Positions 35,899 to 45,259 of a DNA stretch of 53,156 bases are shown here, in pieces (the first letter of the stretch is position 1; every line of letters starts with the position of its first letter). Where the stretch lies: positions 1 to 53,156 of the forward strand of contig NZ_JAQWOO010000085.1 of the NCBI RefSeq assembly GCF_029245835.1, written 5' to 3'. A model generated the notes under the pieces. The model did not search any database. It worked only from the letters and a program-made list of their open reading frames with translations, and was not told the origin of the DNA. The position numbers and the translations under genes are program-made. Source of the stretch: Algibacter sp. (GTDB taxonomy: Bacteria > Bacteroidota > Bacteroidia > Flavobacteriales > Flavobacteriaceae).

Positions 35899-36183
35899 AT
35901 GAATCAAATAAAAGTTTCAGATAAATTTACATTGTATTCTTTATACAGATATTATATTCAAACTGCTGCTGATTATTTTACACCGTTATGAACAGAACCT
36001 TTCTACAAACAAATTCAATACTAGTCAATATAGTTTTGGTGTAAGTTATACCGTTATATTCACCAAATGACATTTATGGAAGTTGGTTTGAAAAATATCA
36101 ATTTAAAATACAATTGCTATAGCTGAAATACAGATGTAAGTGCCAATAAAATCTGAGCAGGTTTTAAATTTGTAATGGATTAA
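35899..36183 (+). pseudogene. Decayed C-terminus of an outer-membrane beta-barrel protein (DUF3570-like)
   Basis: The 581-bp gap 35728-36308 has no intact gene, but its middle reads as the remains of a barrel protein in shifting frames. The pieces are SDKFTLYSLYRYYIQTAADY (frame from 35899, stop at 35989), then NTSQYSFGVSYTVIFTK (from 36017), then LKNINLKYNCYS-stop-NTDVSANKI-stop-AGFKFVMD ending with TAA at 36181-36183. The order and the terminal aromatic strand match the C-terminus of DUF3570-type proteins. At least two frame changes and two internal stops show it is inactive. I see nothing else definite in the rest of the gap. Confidence 0.5.
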
Positions 36184-36308
36184 AACTGTTCACAAACTTC
36201 TTTATAAATCTATCTTAAAGTCTTTTTATCTTCTTATTAAAAGTATTAATTTGGCATGATTATTAGTATTTAATGTTATAACTAGTAATTCCCCTTAATT
36301 AATCTTTT

Positions 36309-39227
36309 ATGCGTCAAATCTATATTACACTAATTATTTTATTATTTGTATTACCTATAGTCGGTCAATCCGCAAAAAATCCATTATTAACACAAGATTC
36401 TGAAGCTCAAAAAAAATGGGTAGATAGTATATATACTTCAATGTCTTTAGCTGAAAAAGTGGGGCAGTTATATATGATACAAGTCATGTCTAATCAAGAT
36501 CAAGCTACTAAAAATACGGTTGTAAAAATTATAAAAGATCATCACATAGGTGGTATTATATATTCTAATGGAGGACCTTTAATACAAGCCAAGTTAAATA
36601 ATGAGCTACAATCATTTTCTAGATTGCCCTTGCTTATTGGGATGGATGCAGAATGGGGACTAAGTATGCGTTTAGAGGGTACCTACGCATTTCCTTGGAA
36701 TATGACACTTGGAGCTATTAAAGACAATACATTAGTTGAGCAAACAGGAAGGCACATAGGAGAGCATTGTAAGCGATTGGGGGTGCATTTTAATTTTGCA
36801 CCAGTAGTAGATATCAATACAAATCCAAAAAACCCAATAATAGGGAATAGGTCTTTTGGGGAAGACAGAGATAATGTTACTGAAAAAGCTTTAGCATTTA
36901 TGAAAGGCATGCAAGACGCTGGTGTTTTAGCTAACGCTAAACATTTTCCAGGTCATGGCGATACAGATCAAGATTCGCATAAAACCTTACCAACAATAAG
37001 TTTTAATGAAAAACGTATTGATTCAGTAGAATTATATCCCTATAAAAAACTGATTACAGAAGGACTTTCCAGTGTTATGGTAGCCCATTTAAATGTACCC
37101 AGTTTAGAAGCTCGTGAGGGCTATCCCTCATCATTATCAAAACATATTGTTACTGATATTTTAAAAGAACGATTAGGGTTTAAAGGACTTATTTTTACAG
37201 ACGCATTAACCATGAAAGGAGTAGCAGATTTTAGCGAAACTGGTGCGATTGATTTGGCCGCATTTAAAGCAGGGAATGATGTTATGCTGATGTCTGAAGA
37301 TGTTGGAAAAGGCGTTGCAAAAATTATTGCGGCTTATAATAGTGGTGCAATTACCGAAGCGCGATTAGCACATTCCGTTAAAAAAATTCTTCAAGCAAAA
37401 TATAAAGTTGGATTAAATAACTATGAACCGATTGGGCTTTATAATTTATCAAAGGATTTAAATAGATTAAAAGATGATGTGTTATATGAGGAATTACTTG
37501 AAAATGCTATAACGATTGTAAAAAACGAAAAAGAGGTATTACCGCTAAGACGGTTAGAAACTAAAAGTATTGCTTATGTAAAGTTAGGAGATGATTCAGG
37601 TTCTGCATTTCTTGATGAATTAAAAAAATATGCTAAAGTCCATCTAATAGCATCAGATAACCTGTTTACATTAATGAGTAAGCTTAAATCTTACAATACC
37701 GTTGTTATTGGTTTTCATCGTTCAAATGACGACCCTTGGGAGGGTTATAAATTCACTAATAAAGAGTTAGTATGGCTAGATGAAATTGCACAATCACATA
37801 CGGTTATTTTAGATGCTTTTGTAAAACCTTATGCACTGTCAAGTTTAAAATCTATAGATAATATTGAGAGTATAGTGGTTAGCTATCAAAACAGTGAAAT
37901 TGCTCAACGTAAATCTGCCCAACTTATTTTTGGAGCCATTCCCTCAAAAGGAAGTTTGCCTGTTTCCGTAGGAACTTATTTTAAAGTTGGTGATGGGATT
38001 CAAAACAATGAACTCAAACGTTTAGGATATACCATACCAGAGCGTGTTGGGATGAGTTCCGAAAAACTGAAAAAATTAGATTCAGTAGCGCAGTATGCTG
38101 TTGATGGAAAGATGACACCAGGTATACAGTTATTAGTGGCTAGAAAAGGAAAAGTCATTTATAATAAGAATTTTGGGAAGCACACCTACAAAGGAAAGGA
38201 AAAAGTCGGTTTTGATCATATTTACGATGTCGCATCATTAACTAAGATTTTATCAACACTACCACTATTAATGGAACTTGAAGAACAAGGTATCGTATCT
38301 TTAAACACAAAATTATCAACCATTTTACCAGAGTATAAAAGTTCAAATAAATCACATATTACTCTAAAAAGTATGTTGTCTCATTATGCCCGTTTAAGAC
38401 CATGGGAACCGTTTTATTATCATACTTTAGATACTATAACAAAACGACCAAGTAGAAAATATTATAGATATGAAAGAAGTGATAAATTTAATATTGAAGT
38501 GTCAGGAAATTTATTTTTAAGATCTGATTATCAAGATTCTATACCAGAAATTATACGGAATTCCGAGTTGCTAGAACGTCAGAGATACCGCTACAGCGAT
38601 TTCCCTTATTACATTTTAAAGAAATTTATTGAACAACATTACGACAGAACTCTTGACGAATTGGCACAATCCCATTTTTATGAATCGCTAGGTGCAAATT
38701 ATACCTTGTATAATCCATACTATAAAATAAGTAGTAAAAAGATAGTTCCAACTGAGATTGATGATTATTATCGCTACCAAAAAGTACACGGTTATGTGCA
38801 CGACATGGGAGCCGCCATGCAAAATGGAGTAGGTGGTCATGCTGGTGTTTTTAGTAACGCAAACGATGTGGCAAAAATTATGCAGATGTACTTGCAAAAA
38901 GGCTTTTATGGTGGTAAAAGGTATTTAAAAGCTGAAACTGTTGATAAGTTTAACACCTGTTATTACTGTGATGATAATAACCGAAGAGGTATAGGCTTTG
39001 ATAAACCGCAATTAGATGAGGAAGGACCAACATGTGGTTGTATATCGATGACAAGTTTTGGGCATTCTGGTTTTACAGGAACGTATGCATGGGCAGATCC
39101 TGAAGAAGATATTGTTTATGTATTTTTAGCTAATAGAACCTATCCGCATGCGGGAAAAAATTTATTGTTAAGAGAAAATATTAGAACAGAAATACAACGC
39201 TTAATTTACGAAGCGATAGAAGAATAA
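36309..39227 (+). CDS. GH3 beta-N-acetylglucosaminidase fused to a beta-lactamase-type serine hydrolase
   Basis: A 972-residue exported protein with signal peptide MRQIYITLIILLFVLPIVGQ. Residues about 30-380 are a GH3 catalytic domain of the NagZ type. The KHFPGHGDTDQDSH loop (from K211) supplies the acid/base His-Asp pair and D298 in FTDALTMKGV is the nucleophile. A smaller GH3 C-terminal-like region follows. Residues about 595-965 are a class C beta-lactamase/DD-peptidase-like domain with S643-L-T-K646 and a GHSGFTGT box. The substrate is probably peptidoglycan or muropeptides in the periplasm. Length is normal for this Bacteroidota fusion. Confidence 0.9.
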   Translation: MRQIYITLIILLFVLPIVGQSAKNPLLTQDSEAQKKWVDSIYTSMSLAEKVGQLYMIQVMSNQDQATKNTVVKIIKDHHIGGIIYSNGGPLIQAKLNNELQSFSRLPLLIGMDAEWGLSMRLEGTYAFPWNMTLGAIKDNTLVEQTGRHIGEHCKRLGVHFNFAPVVDINTNPKNPIIGNRSFGEDRDNVTEKALAFMKGMQDAGVLANAKHFPGHGDTDQDSHKTLPTISFNEKRIDSVELYPYKKLITEGLSSVMVAHLNVPSLEAREGYPSSLSKHIVTDILKERLGFKGLIFTDALTMKGVADFSETGAIDLAAFKAGNDVMLMSEDVGKGVAKIIAAYNSGAITEARLAHSVKKILQAKYKVGLNNYEPIGLYNLSKDLNRLKDDVLYEELLENAITIVKNEKEVLPLRRLETKSIAYVKLGDDSGSAFLDELKKYAKVHLIASDNLFTLMSKLKSYNTVVIGFHRSNDDPWEGYKFTNKELVWLDEIAQSHTVILDAFVKPYALSSLKSIDNIESIVVSYQNSEIAQRKSAQLIFGAIPSKGSLPVSVGTYFKVGDGIQNNELKRLGYTIPERVGMSSEKLKKLDSVAQYAVDGKMTPGIQLLVARKGKVIYNKNFGKHTYKGKEKVGFDHIYDVASLTKILSTLPLLMELEEQGIVSLNTKLSTILPEYKSSNKSHITLKSMLSHYARLRPWEPFYYHTLDTITKRPSRKYYRYERSDKFNIEVSGNLFLRSDYQDSIPEIIRNSELLERQRYRYSDFPYYILKKFIEQHYDRTLDELAQSHFYESLGANYTLYNPYYKISSKKIVPTEIDDYYRYQKVHGYVHDMGAAMQNGVGGHAGVFSNANDVAKIMQMYLQKGFYGGKRYLKAETVDKFNTCYYCDDNNRRGIGFDKPQLDEEGPTCGCISMTSFGHSGFTGTYAWADPEEDIVYVFLANRTYPHAGKNLLLRENIRTEIQRLIYEAIEE

Positions 39228-39283
39228 AAAAGATAGTAGATAAGAGATAAGGGAGGAGAGAAAAGAGATTATTTAAAAATAGA

Positions 39284-39306
39284 ACTTGATATAACAAGTC
39301 TTTTTT
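39284..39306 (+). terminator. Putative terminator after the GH3 fusion gene
   Basis: ACTTG-ATATAA-CAAGT followed by CTTTTTT forms a short stem with a T run between the GH3 fusion gene and bshA. The stem has only 5 pairs, so it may be partial. Confidence 0.5.
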
Positions 39307-39349
39307 CTTGTTTCTATTTTCTTTACTCTGAAAATTTAGAATATATTTT

Positions 39350-40486
39350 ATGAAGATAGGTATTGTTTGTTATCCAACTTTTGGAGGTAGTGGTGTGGTA
39401 GCTACAGAATTAGGTTTAGAATTGTCTAAACGCGGGCATGAAATACATTTTATTACATACAATCAGCCAGTGCGGTTAGAGTTAATAAGTAATAATGTGC
39501 ACTACCACGAGGTAAACGTGCCAGAATACCCCTTGTTTCATTATCAACCTTATGAATTGGCGTTATCTAGTAAGTTGGTAGATATGGTTAAGTTACATGG
39601 TATAGAGATCTTACATGTACATTACGCCATTCCGCATGCTTATGCAGGTTATATGGCAAAAAAAATGTTGCAAGAAGAAGGTATTTATCTACCTATTGTA
39701 ACTACTTTACATGGCACAGATATAACCCTTGTTGGTAGCCATCCATTTTATAAACCTGCAGTAACCTTTAGTATTAATAAATCGGATGCGGTAACAACTG
39801 TATCTCAAAGCTTGAAAGACGAAACCTTGCGTTTATTCGATATTAAAAATGATATCAGTGTCGTTCCAAACTTTATAGATTTAGAAAAATATAATCATGA
39901 ATTTACCGATTGCCAACGTGCAATGATGGCAAATGATGATGAGAAAATAATCACGCACATTAGTAATTTAAGACCTGTAAAGCGCGTTCAAGATGTTATT
40001 AGTGTATTCTATAACATTCAAAAAGAAATACCTTCAAAATTAATGTTTATAGGTGAAGGTCCTGAAAAAGAAAAAGTAGAATTACGTTGTCAAGAATTAG
40101 GCATTTTAAATAAGGTTGTTTTCTTTGGAAGAAGTAATGAAATTGATAAAATATTATGTTTTAGTGATTTGTTTTTACTGCCATCTCAAACGGAAAGCTT
40201 TGGTTTAGCAGCTCTGGAAGCTATGGCCTCAGGCGTTCCTGTTATTTCAAGTAATACAGGGGGTTTACCAGAAGTTAATATTCATGGTAAATCGGGATTT
40301 TTAAGTAACGTTGGCGATGTAGACCATATGACTAAAAATGCTTTACATATTTTAAGCGACGAAACGCGTTTAAAAACTTTTAAAAACAATGCCCGAAACG
40401 AAGCTTTAAAATTTGATATACATGCTATTGTTCCAAAATATGAAGCTATTTATGAAGATACTTTAGCTAAGTGTTTGGTGTTGTAG
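39350..40486 (+). CDS. bshA: N-acetyl-alpha-D-glucosaminyl L-malate synthase BshA
   Basis: A 378-residue GT4 (GT-B fold) glycosyltransferase that joins UDP-GlcNAc and L-malate in the first step of bacillithiol synthesis. Diagnostic are CYPTFGGSGVVATELG at the N-terminus, HVHYAIPHAYAG, TTLHGTDITLVGSHP, ISNLRPVKRV and the nucleotide-binding LPSQTESFGLAALEAMASG. Length is typical. bshB and bshC are not in this window. It has its own upstream region. Confidence 0.93.
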   Translation: MKIGIVCYPTFGGSGVVATELGLELSKRGHEIHFITYNQPVRLELISNNVHYHEVNVPEYPLFHYQPYELALSSKLVDMVKLHGIEILHVHYAIPHAYAGYMAKKMLQEEGIYLPIVTTLHGTDITLVGSHPFYKPAVTFSINKSDAVTTVSQSLKDETLRLFDIKNDISVVPNFIDLEKYNHEFTDCQRAMMANDDEKIITHISNLRPVKRVQDVISVFYNIQKEIPSKLMFIGEGPEKEKVELRCQELGILNKVVFFGRSNEIDKILCFSDLFLLPSQTESFGLAALEAMASGVPVISSNTGGLPEVNIHGKSGFLSNVGDVDHMTKNALHILSDETRLKTFKNNARNEALKFDIHAIVPKYEAIYEDTLAKCLVL

Positions 40487-40599
40487 TTTTTTTTGGAAAT
40501 GTTCGTTTATGCAAAGATAAGTTTCCGTTTCAATGAAATTTATAGATTGTTAAACGAAGTTGTATTTTTTTCTGACAAAGTCAAATATTGAAAACAAAA

Positions 40600-40621
40600 A
40601 AAACACCAATAAAGGTGCTTT
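40600..40621 (-). terminator. Terminator of the small outer-membrane protein gene
   Basis: On the minus strand AAAGCACC-TTTATT-GGTGTTTT (one G-T pair) is followed by more T. It lies 23 bp past the stop of the gene at 40644-41138. Confidence 0.65.
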
Positions 40622-40643
40622 AAATTTTTATGTTTCAAGATAT

Positions 40644-41138
40644 TTAGAACTGATAACGAATACTTAAAGCAATATCAAAATCTAAATCATTGTTGTTGTA
40701 AAGATCATCACCAAAACCAATTTCTGGTCTAAAATCTAATGATAAAAGTAATGGGATATCAAAACTGTATTCAATACCTACATCTCCAGCAACAAAAATA
40801 AACGTATCGGTAACATCCTTTCCACCTTGCGAATTGTTAAAACTAAAAGAGCCAATACCGCCACCAGCACCAGCATACCAGTTAAAATCACCTTCTAAAT
40901 TCCAAACCCATTGATATAATCCAGCAAGTTTAAAGCCATCGTAATTACTTCCGTTTCTCCATCCTAAATCTAATTCTAAACGGTTGTTGTCGCCCAAGGC
41001 GCGTTGATAAGATATTTCGGCACCAAGGCCATCACTATCTCCTAGCCTTAAACCAATCGCATTTTCCGAAATATCCTGGGCATTTGATGTAAATGCAAAA
41101 ACGAATACTGCAACTGATAATAAAAATAATTTTTTCAT
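40644..41138 (-). CDS. Small outer-membrane beta-barrel protein
   Basis: A protein of about 164 residues when started at the ATG 41138, which gives a clean signal peptide MKKLFLLSVAVFVFAFTSNA; the frame is open to 41195. The mature part alternates polar and aromatic residues in eight or so predicted strands (RLELDLGWRNGS, GLYQWVWNLEGDFNWYAGAG) and ends with an aromatic residue (ALSIRYQF), as barrel proteins do. It resembles small OmpA/OmpW-like porins of flavobacteria. No specific function can be assigned. Confidence 0.75.
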   Translation of the reverse strand: MKKLFLLSVAVFVFAFTSNAQDISENAIGLRLGDSDGLGAEISYQRALGDNNRLELDLGWRNGSNYDGFKLAGLYQWVWNLEGDFNWYAGAGGGIGSFSFNNSQGGKDVTDTFIFVAGDVGIEYSFDIPLLLSLDFRPEIGFGDDLYNNNDLDFDIALSIRYQF

Positions 41139-41286
41139 AAATAAAGTTTTTAGTTTGATGTTTTTATATACGTCCTTTCCTGTAAAAAAGACCATTTTTA
41201 AATATTCATTACCTTTTGCAAAAATAACGCCAAAAATGTATTTATATTTAACTTCTTAATAGTTTTATAAACTTATTTGTTACTAG

Positions 41287-44208
41287 ATGGTGTTAAGTCC
41301 AAATTTAAAGGAGTTAAGGGGAAAATTAGAAGGTGAATTATATTTCGATGATTTAATAAAATCTATATATGCCACAGACGCTTCAGTTTATAGAAAACTG
41401 CCGTTGGCAGTGTCATACCCAAAAAATACAGAAGATTTAAAGCAACTCATCAACTTTGCAAGAGCCAATAAAACATCTTTAATTCCAAGAACAGCAGGGA
41501 CCTCATTAGCTGGACAATGTGTTGGAGATGGTATTTTGGTTGATGTTTCAAAATATTTCACAAAAATTATTGAGTTAAATGAAAAAGCACAAACCGTTAC
41601 TGTGCAACCCGGTGTTGTTAGAGATGCATTAAATAATTATTTAAAACCTTTTGGGTTGTTTTTTGGACCTAACACATCAACATCAAACCGATGTATGATA
41701 GGAGGCATGGTTGGTAATAACTCCTCTGGAACAACATCGATTCAATATGGCGTAACAAGAAACAAGGTTTTAGAATTAGATGTTGTTTTGAGTGATGGAA
41801 GTCAAGTCACTTTTGGAGAAATTACTAAAAATGAATTTCATGATAAATTAAAAGAAGATACATTAGAAGGACGTATTTATAAAACGATTTATGAGGAACT
41901 AAAATCTGAATCTGTTCAAAAACAAATTATTGAACATTTTCCAAAGCCAGAAATACATAGAAGAAACACAGGGTATGCGATTGATGAATTAATTGCTAAC
42001 GACGTATTTACAGGAGTAAAAGAAAATTTTAATATGTGTAAGTTGCTTTCAGGAAGTGAAGGAACTTTGGCATTTACAACACAAATTACTTTAGAGTTGG
42101 ATAAGTTGCCACCGCAAGAATCTATTATGGTAGCAGCGCATTTTGAGAGTATTGAAAATTGCATGAAAGCCGTAGAGCCATTGATGCAACACAATTTGTA
42201 CACCTGCGAAATGATGGATAAAACCATTTTAGATTGTACAAAACATAATAAAACGCAACAAGAAAACAGACAATTTATAGTAGGCGACCCGAAAGCTATT
42301 TTGATGTGTGAAGTTAAAGCAGACTCTCTAGATGACGTTAATTTATTAGCCGAAAATCTTTTAAAAACGATTAAAACATCGGGTTTAAGTTATGCATTTC
42401 CAAAACTTGTTGGTAATACTATTAATAAAGCCTTAGAATTACGTAGTGCAGGTTTAGGTCTTTTAGGAAATATTATTGGTGATAAAAAAGGTGTAGCCTG
42501 CATAGAAGATACTGCTGTGGCTTTACCAGATTTAGCAAACTATATTTCTGAGTTTACTCAGCTTATGAAAAATTATAAGCAAGATGCTATCTATTATGCA
42601 CATGCTGGAGCTGGAGAAATTCATTTACGTCCCATTTTAAATTTAAAGAACGGGGAAGATGTTGATTTATTTAGAAAAATAACTACAGATGTTGCACATT
42701 TAGTAAAATCATATAAGGGTTCTATGAGTGGTGAACATGGTGATGGTTTGGTACGCTCTGAATTTATTCCATTAATGATTGGCGATGAAAATTATCAGAT
42801 ATTAAAAAAAATTAAAGCGACTTTTGATACGGATAATATATTTAATCCGGGAAAAATAGTTGATGCTTTACCTATGGATAAGGGGTTACGGTATAAAATG
42901 GACAGAGCAGAACCTCAAATAGAAACGTTTTTAGATTTTTCTAAATCACAAGGTATTTTAAGAGAAGCTGAAAAATGCAATGGTTCTGGGGATTGCAGAA
43001 AACTGCCTGAATTTGGTGGTACTATGTGTCCAAGTTACCGCGCCACTAGAAACGAAAAAGATACCACGCGAGCTAGAGCAAATGCGTTACGGGAATTTTT
43101 AACCAACTCAGAGAAGTCAAATAAGTTTAATCACGCAGCATTAAAGGACGTTTTCGATTTATGTTTAAGCTGTAAAGCTTGTGCTAGTGAATGCCCAAGT
43201 AGTGTGGATGTGGCAAGTTTAAAAGCAGAATTTCAGTATCAATATCAAAAAGAAAACGGGGTGTCTTTACGAACCAAATTATTTGCTTATAACAACAAAT
43301 TCAATCAGATTGGAAGTAAGGTGCCTAGACTTATAAATTTTGTGTTTTCGAACGGATTTACATCTGCATTATTGAAAAAATCATTCGGAATTGCAAAAGA
43401 AAGAAGCTTGCCATTAATATCAAATAAAAGTTTGTATAAGCAATTTCAATCATTTGATAATAAATTAGTTAACAATAAAATAAATAAAACTGTTTATTTG
43501 TTTAATGATGAATTTACAAACCATTTAGACACGTCCATAGGGCTTGATGCTATTCAACTTTTAAACGCATTAAATTATGATGTTAAGTTGATTGATAATG
43601 CCGAATCTGGTCGTTCATTTTTGTCAAAAGGATTACTTAAACAAGCCAAAGATTCAGCGAATAAAAATACATCCATTTTTAAAGATAAAATTTCAGAAGA
43701 TACGCCATTAATAGGACTTGAACCATCTGCGATTTTAACATTTAAAGACGAGTATTTAAAATTAGCAGACGATAAAATTTCCGCGGAAGCGATATCAAAA
43801 CACACCTTTTTAATAGAAGAATTTATTAAACAAGAAATAGAATTAGGACACATAAAACCAGAGCAATTCACTTTAGAAGCTAAAACTATTAAGTTTCATG
43901 GGCATTGTCATCAAAAGGCTATGAGTAACCAACTATCAAGTTTTGCGGTTTTAAATTTGCCGAAAAATTATAAGGTAACGATTATACCAAGTGGCTGTTG
44001 CGGAATGGCAGGCAGTTTTGGTTATGAAAAAGAACATTATGAGGTGAGTATGCAAATAGGGGAACAAACTTTATTTCCGGCTATTAGAAAGGCTTCAAAC
44101 GATATATTAATTGCTGCAAACGGAACAAGTTGCAGGCATCAAATAAAGGATGGCACACAACGTATTGCAAAACATCCAGTTACTATTTTAAAAGATGCGC
44201 TTGTTTAG
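41287..44208 (+). CDS. FAD-linked and Fe-S-binding oxidoreductase (GlcD/D-lactate dehydrogenase type)
   Basis: A 973-residue fusion. Residues about 30-270 are a PCMH-type FAD-binding domain (PRTAGTSLAGQCVGDGILVD, GGMVGNNSSGTTSIQYG). Residues about 270-530 are the FAD-oxidase C domain ending GDGLVRSEFIPL and FDTDNIFNPGK. Around residues 560-650 are ferredoxin-like clusters (CNGSGDCRKLPEF, CLSCKACASECP). The C-terminal CCG-type part has FHGHCHQKAM and PSGCCGMAGSFGYE. It probably oxidises a 2-hydroxyacid such as D-lactate or glycolate and passes electrons to quinone. It joins in one chain what bacteria often encode as GlcD, GlcE and GlcF. Confidence 0.88.
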   Translation: MVLSPNLKELRGKLEGELYFDDLIKSIYATDASVYRKLPLAVSYPKNTEDLKQLINFARANKTSLIPRTAGTSLAGQCVGDGILVDVSKYFTKIIELNEKAQTVTVQPGVVRDALNNYLKPFGLFFGPNTSTSNRCMIGGMVGNNSSGTTSIQYGVTRNKVLELDVVLSDGSQVTFGEITKNEFHDKLKEDTLEGRIYKTIYEELKSESVQKQIIEHFPKPEIHRRNTGYAIDELIANDVFTGVKENFNMCKLLSGSEGTLAFTTQITLELDKLPPQESIMVAAHFESIENCMKAVEPLMQHNLYTCEMMDKTILDCTKHNKTQQENRQFIVGDPKAILMCEVKADSLDDVNLLAENLLKTIKTSGLSYAFPKLVGNTINKALELRSAGLGLLGNIIGDKKGVACIEDTAVALPDLANYISEFTQLMKNYKQDAIYYAHAGAGEIHLRPILNLKNGEDVDLFRKITTDVAHLVKSYKGSMSGEHGDGLVRSEFIPLMIGDENYQILKKIKATFDTDNIFNPGKIVDALPMDKGLRYKMDRAEPQIETFLDFSKSQGILREAEKCNGSGDCRKLPEFGGTMCPSYRATRNEKDTTRARANALREFLTNSEKSNKFNHAALKDVFDLCLSCKACASECPSSVDVASLKAEFQYQYQKENGVSLRTKLFAYNNKFNQIGSKVPRLINFVFSNGFTSALLKKSFGIAKERSLPLISNKSLYKQFQSFDNKLVNNKINKTVYLFNDEFTNHLDTSIGLDAIQLLNALNYDVKLIDNAESGRSFLSKGLLKQAKDSANKNTSIFKDKISEDTPLIGLEPSAILTFKDEYLKLADDKISAEAISKHTFLIEEFIKQEIELGHIKPEQFTLEAKTIKFHGHCHQKAMSNQLSSFAVLNLPKNYKVTIIPSGCCGMAGSFGYEKEHYEVSMQIGEQTLFPAIRKASNDILIAANGTSCRHQIKDGTQRIAKHPVTILKDALV

Positions 44209-44210
44209 TT

Positions 44211-45071
44211 TTAAGATTTAGCTTTTTTCTTTTTCTTACTTTGTTTTACAATAGTAATTGCTGCAATAAGGTCTTTTATTTTTTGATCTTCATCTTCTTT
44301 GTCAATAACAACAAAAGGTCTCAGTTTATCTTCATTAAAATTATAGATTTTCCAACGTTTAAATTGATATTCAAGAGCGGTAAAATTCTCAACCCAATCA
44401 CCAGAATTTAAATAGGTAGTAGCGCCGTTTTTATTCTCGAAATATTCCATTTTTGGTTGATGTATATGTCCGCATATCACATAATCATATTCGTTCTCAA
44501 TAGCAAGTTCAGAAATTACCTTTTCAAAATCGTTTATATATTTTACAGCACCTTTTACACCATTTTTAACTTTTTTAGAAATCGAATAACGCTCCTTACC
44601 TCGTTTTTCTAAATACCAATTTACCATTTTATTAAGTAAGGTTAGTAAATTGTAACCGTAACCACCAAGTTTTGCTAACCATTTTGCATTCTGAATCGAT
44701 ATATCAAAAACATCACCATGAAAAAACCATGCTTTTTTTCCATCTAATTCTAAAACAGCTTTGTCAACAATGGATATGTTGCCAATGGTAGTGTTGCTAA
44801 ATTTTCTAAGCATTTCATCATGATTTCCTGTAATATAAATAACTTCAACACCGTTTGATGCCATGGTCATTATTTTTTTTATAACCTTAAGGTGTGGTCT
44901 AGGGAAGTAACGTTTACTAAATTGCCAGATATCAATAATATCACCATTTAGTACAAGTTTTTTTGGATCAATACTGTTTAAATAGGTTAACAAATATTTA
45001 GCTTGACAGCCATAAGTACCTAAATGCACATCAGAAATAACCGAAATTTCTATTTTTCTTTTTATTTTCAA
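44211..45071 (-). CDS. LpxH-like metallophosphoesterase
   Basis: A 286-residue calcineurin-like phosphoesterase starting at TTG 45071, (M)KIKRKIEIS. Metal-ligand motifs run in order: SDVHLG (D14, H16), LNGDIIDIW, ITGNHDE, FFHGDVFD and CGHIHQP. The arrangement resembles the UDP-2,3-diacylglucosamine hydrolase family that cleaves pyrophosphate in lipid A synthesis. LpxH identity is inferred, because related envelope phosphoesterases share these motifs. The C-terminus is lysine-rich. The gene ends 2 bp from the convergent FAD oxidoreductase gene. Confidence 0.8.
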   Translation of the reverse strand: MKIKRKIEISVISDVHLGTYGCQAKYLLTYLNSIDPKKLVLNGDIIDIWQFSKRYFPRPHLKVIKKIMTMASNGVEVIYITGNHDEMLRKFSNTTIGNISIVDKAVLELDGKKAWFFHGDVFDISIQNAKWLAKLGGYGYNLLTLLNKMVNWYLEKRGKERYSISKKVKNGVKGAVKYINDFEKVISELAIENEYDYVICGHIHQPKMEYFENKNGATTYLNSGDWVENFTALEYQFKRWKIYNFNEDKLRPFVVIDKEDEDQKIKDLIAAITIVKQSKKKKKAKS

Positions 45072-45259
45072 TTTAGCCTGTTTTAGTTACTTGCAAATAA
45101 CACATTTTAGTATTATCAAATCATTATCGCATAATTATCTATATATCAGTTTATTGTTAATAAAATGTTACGTGTTTTCTTATAGTATTTATAAAAGCTA
45201 AATACGATTTCATTTTCGTATTTATAAGAATAGATTTAACTTAGCCGAAAATTGTAATT

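Noticed and set aside
38578-38625. YSD instead of YSN in the serine hydrolase domain of the GH3 fusion
   Set aside because: YSD is common in Bacteroidota and Firmicutes members of this superfamily, so it is not a sign of inactivity.
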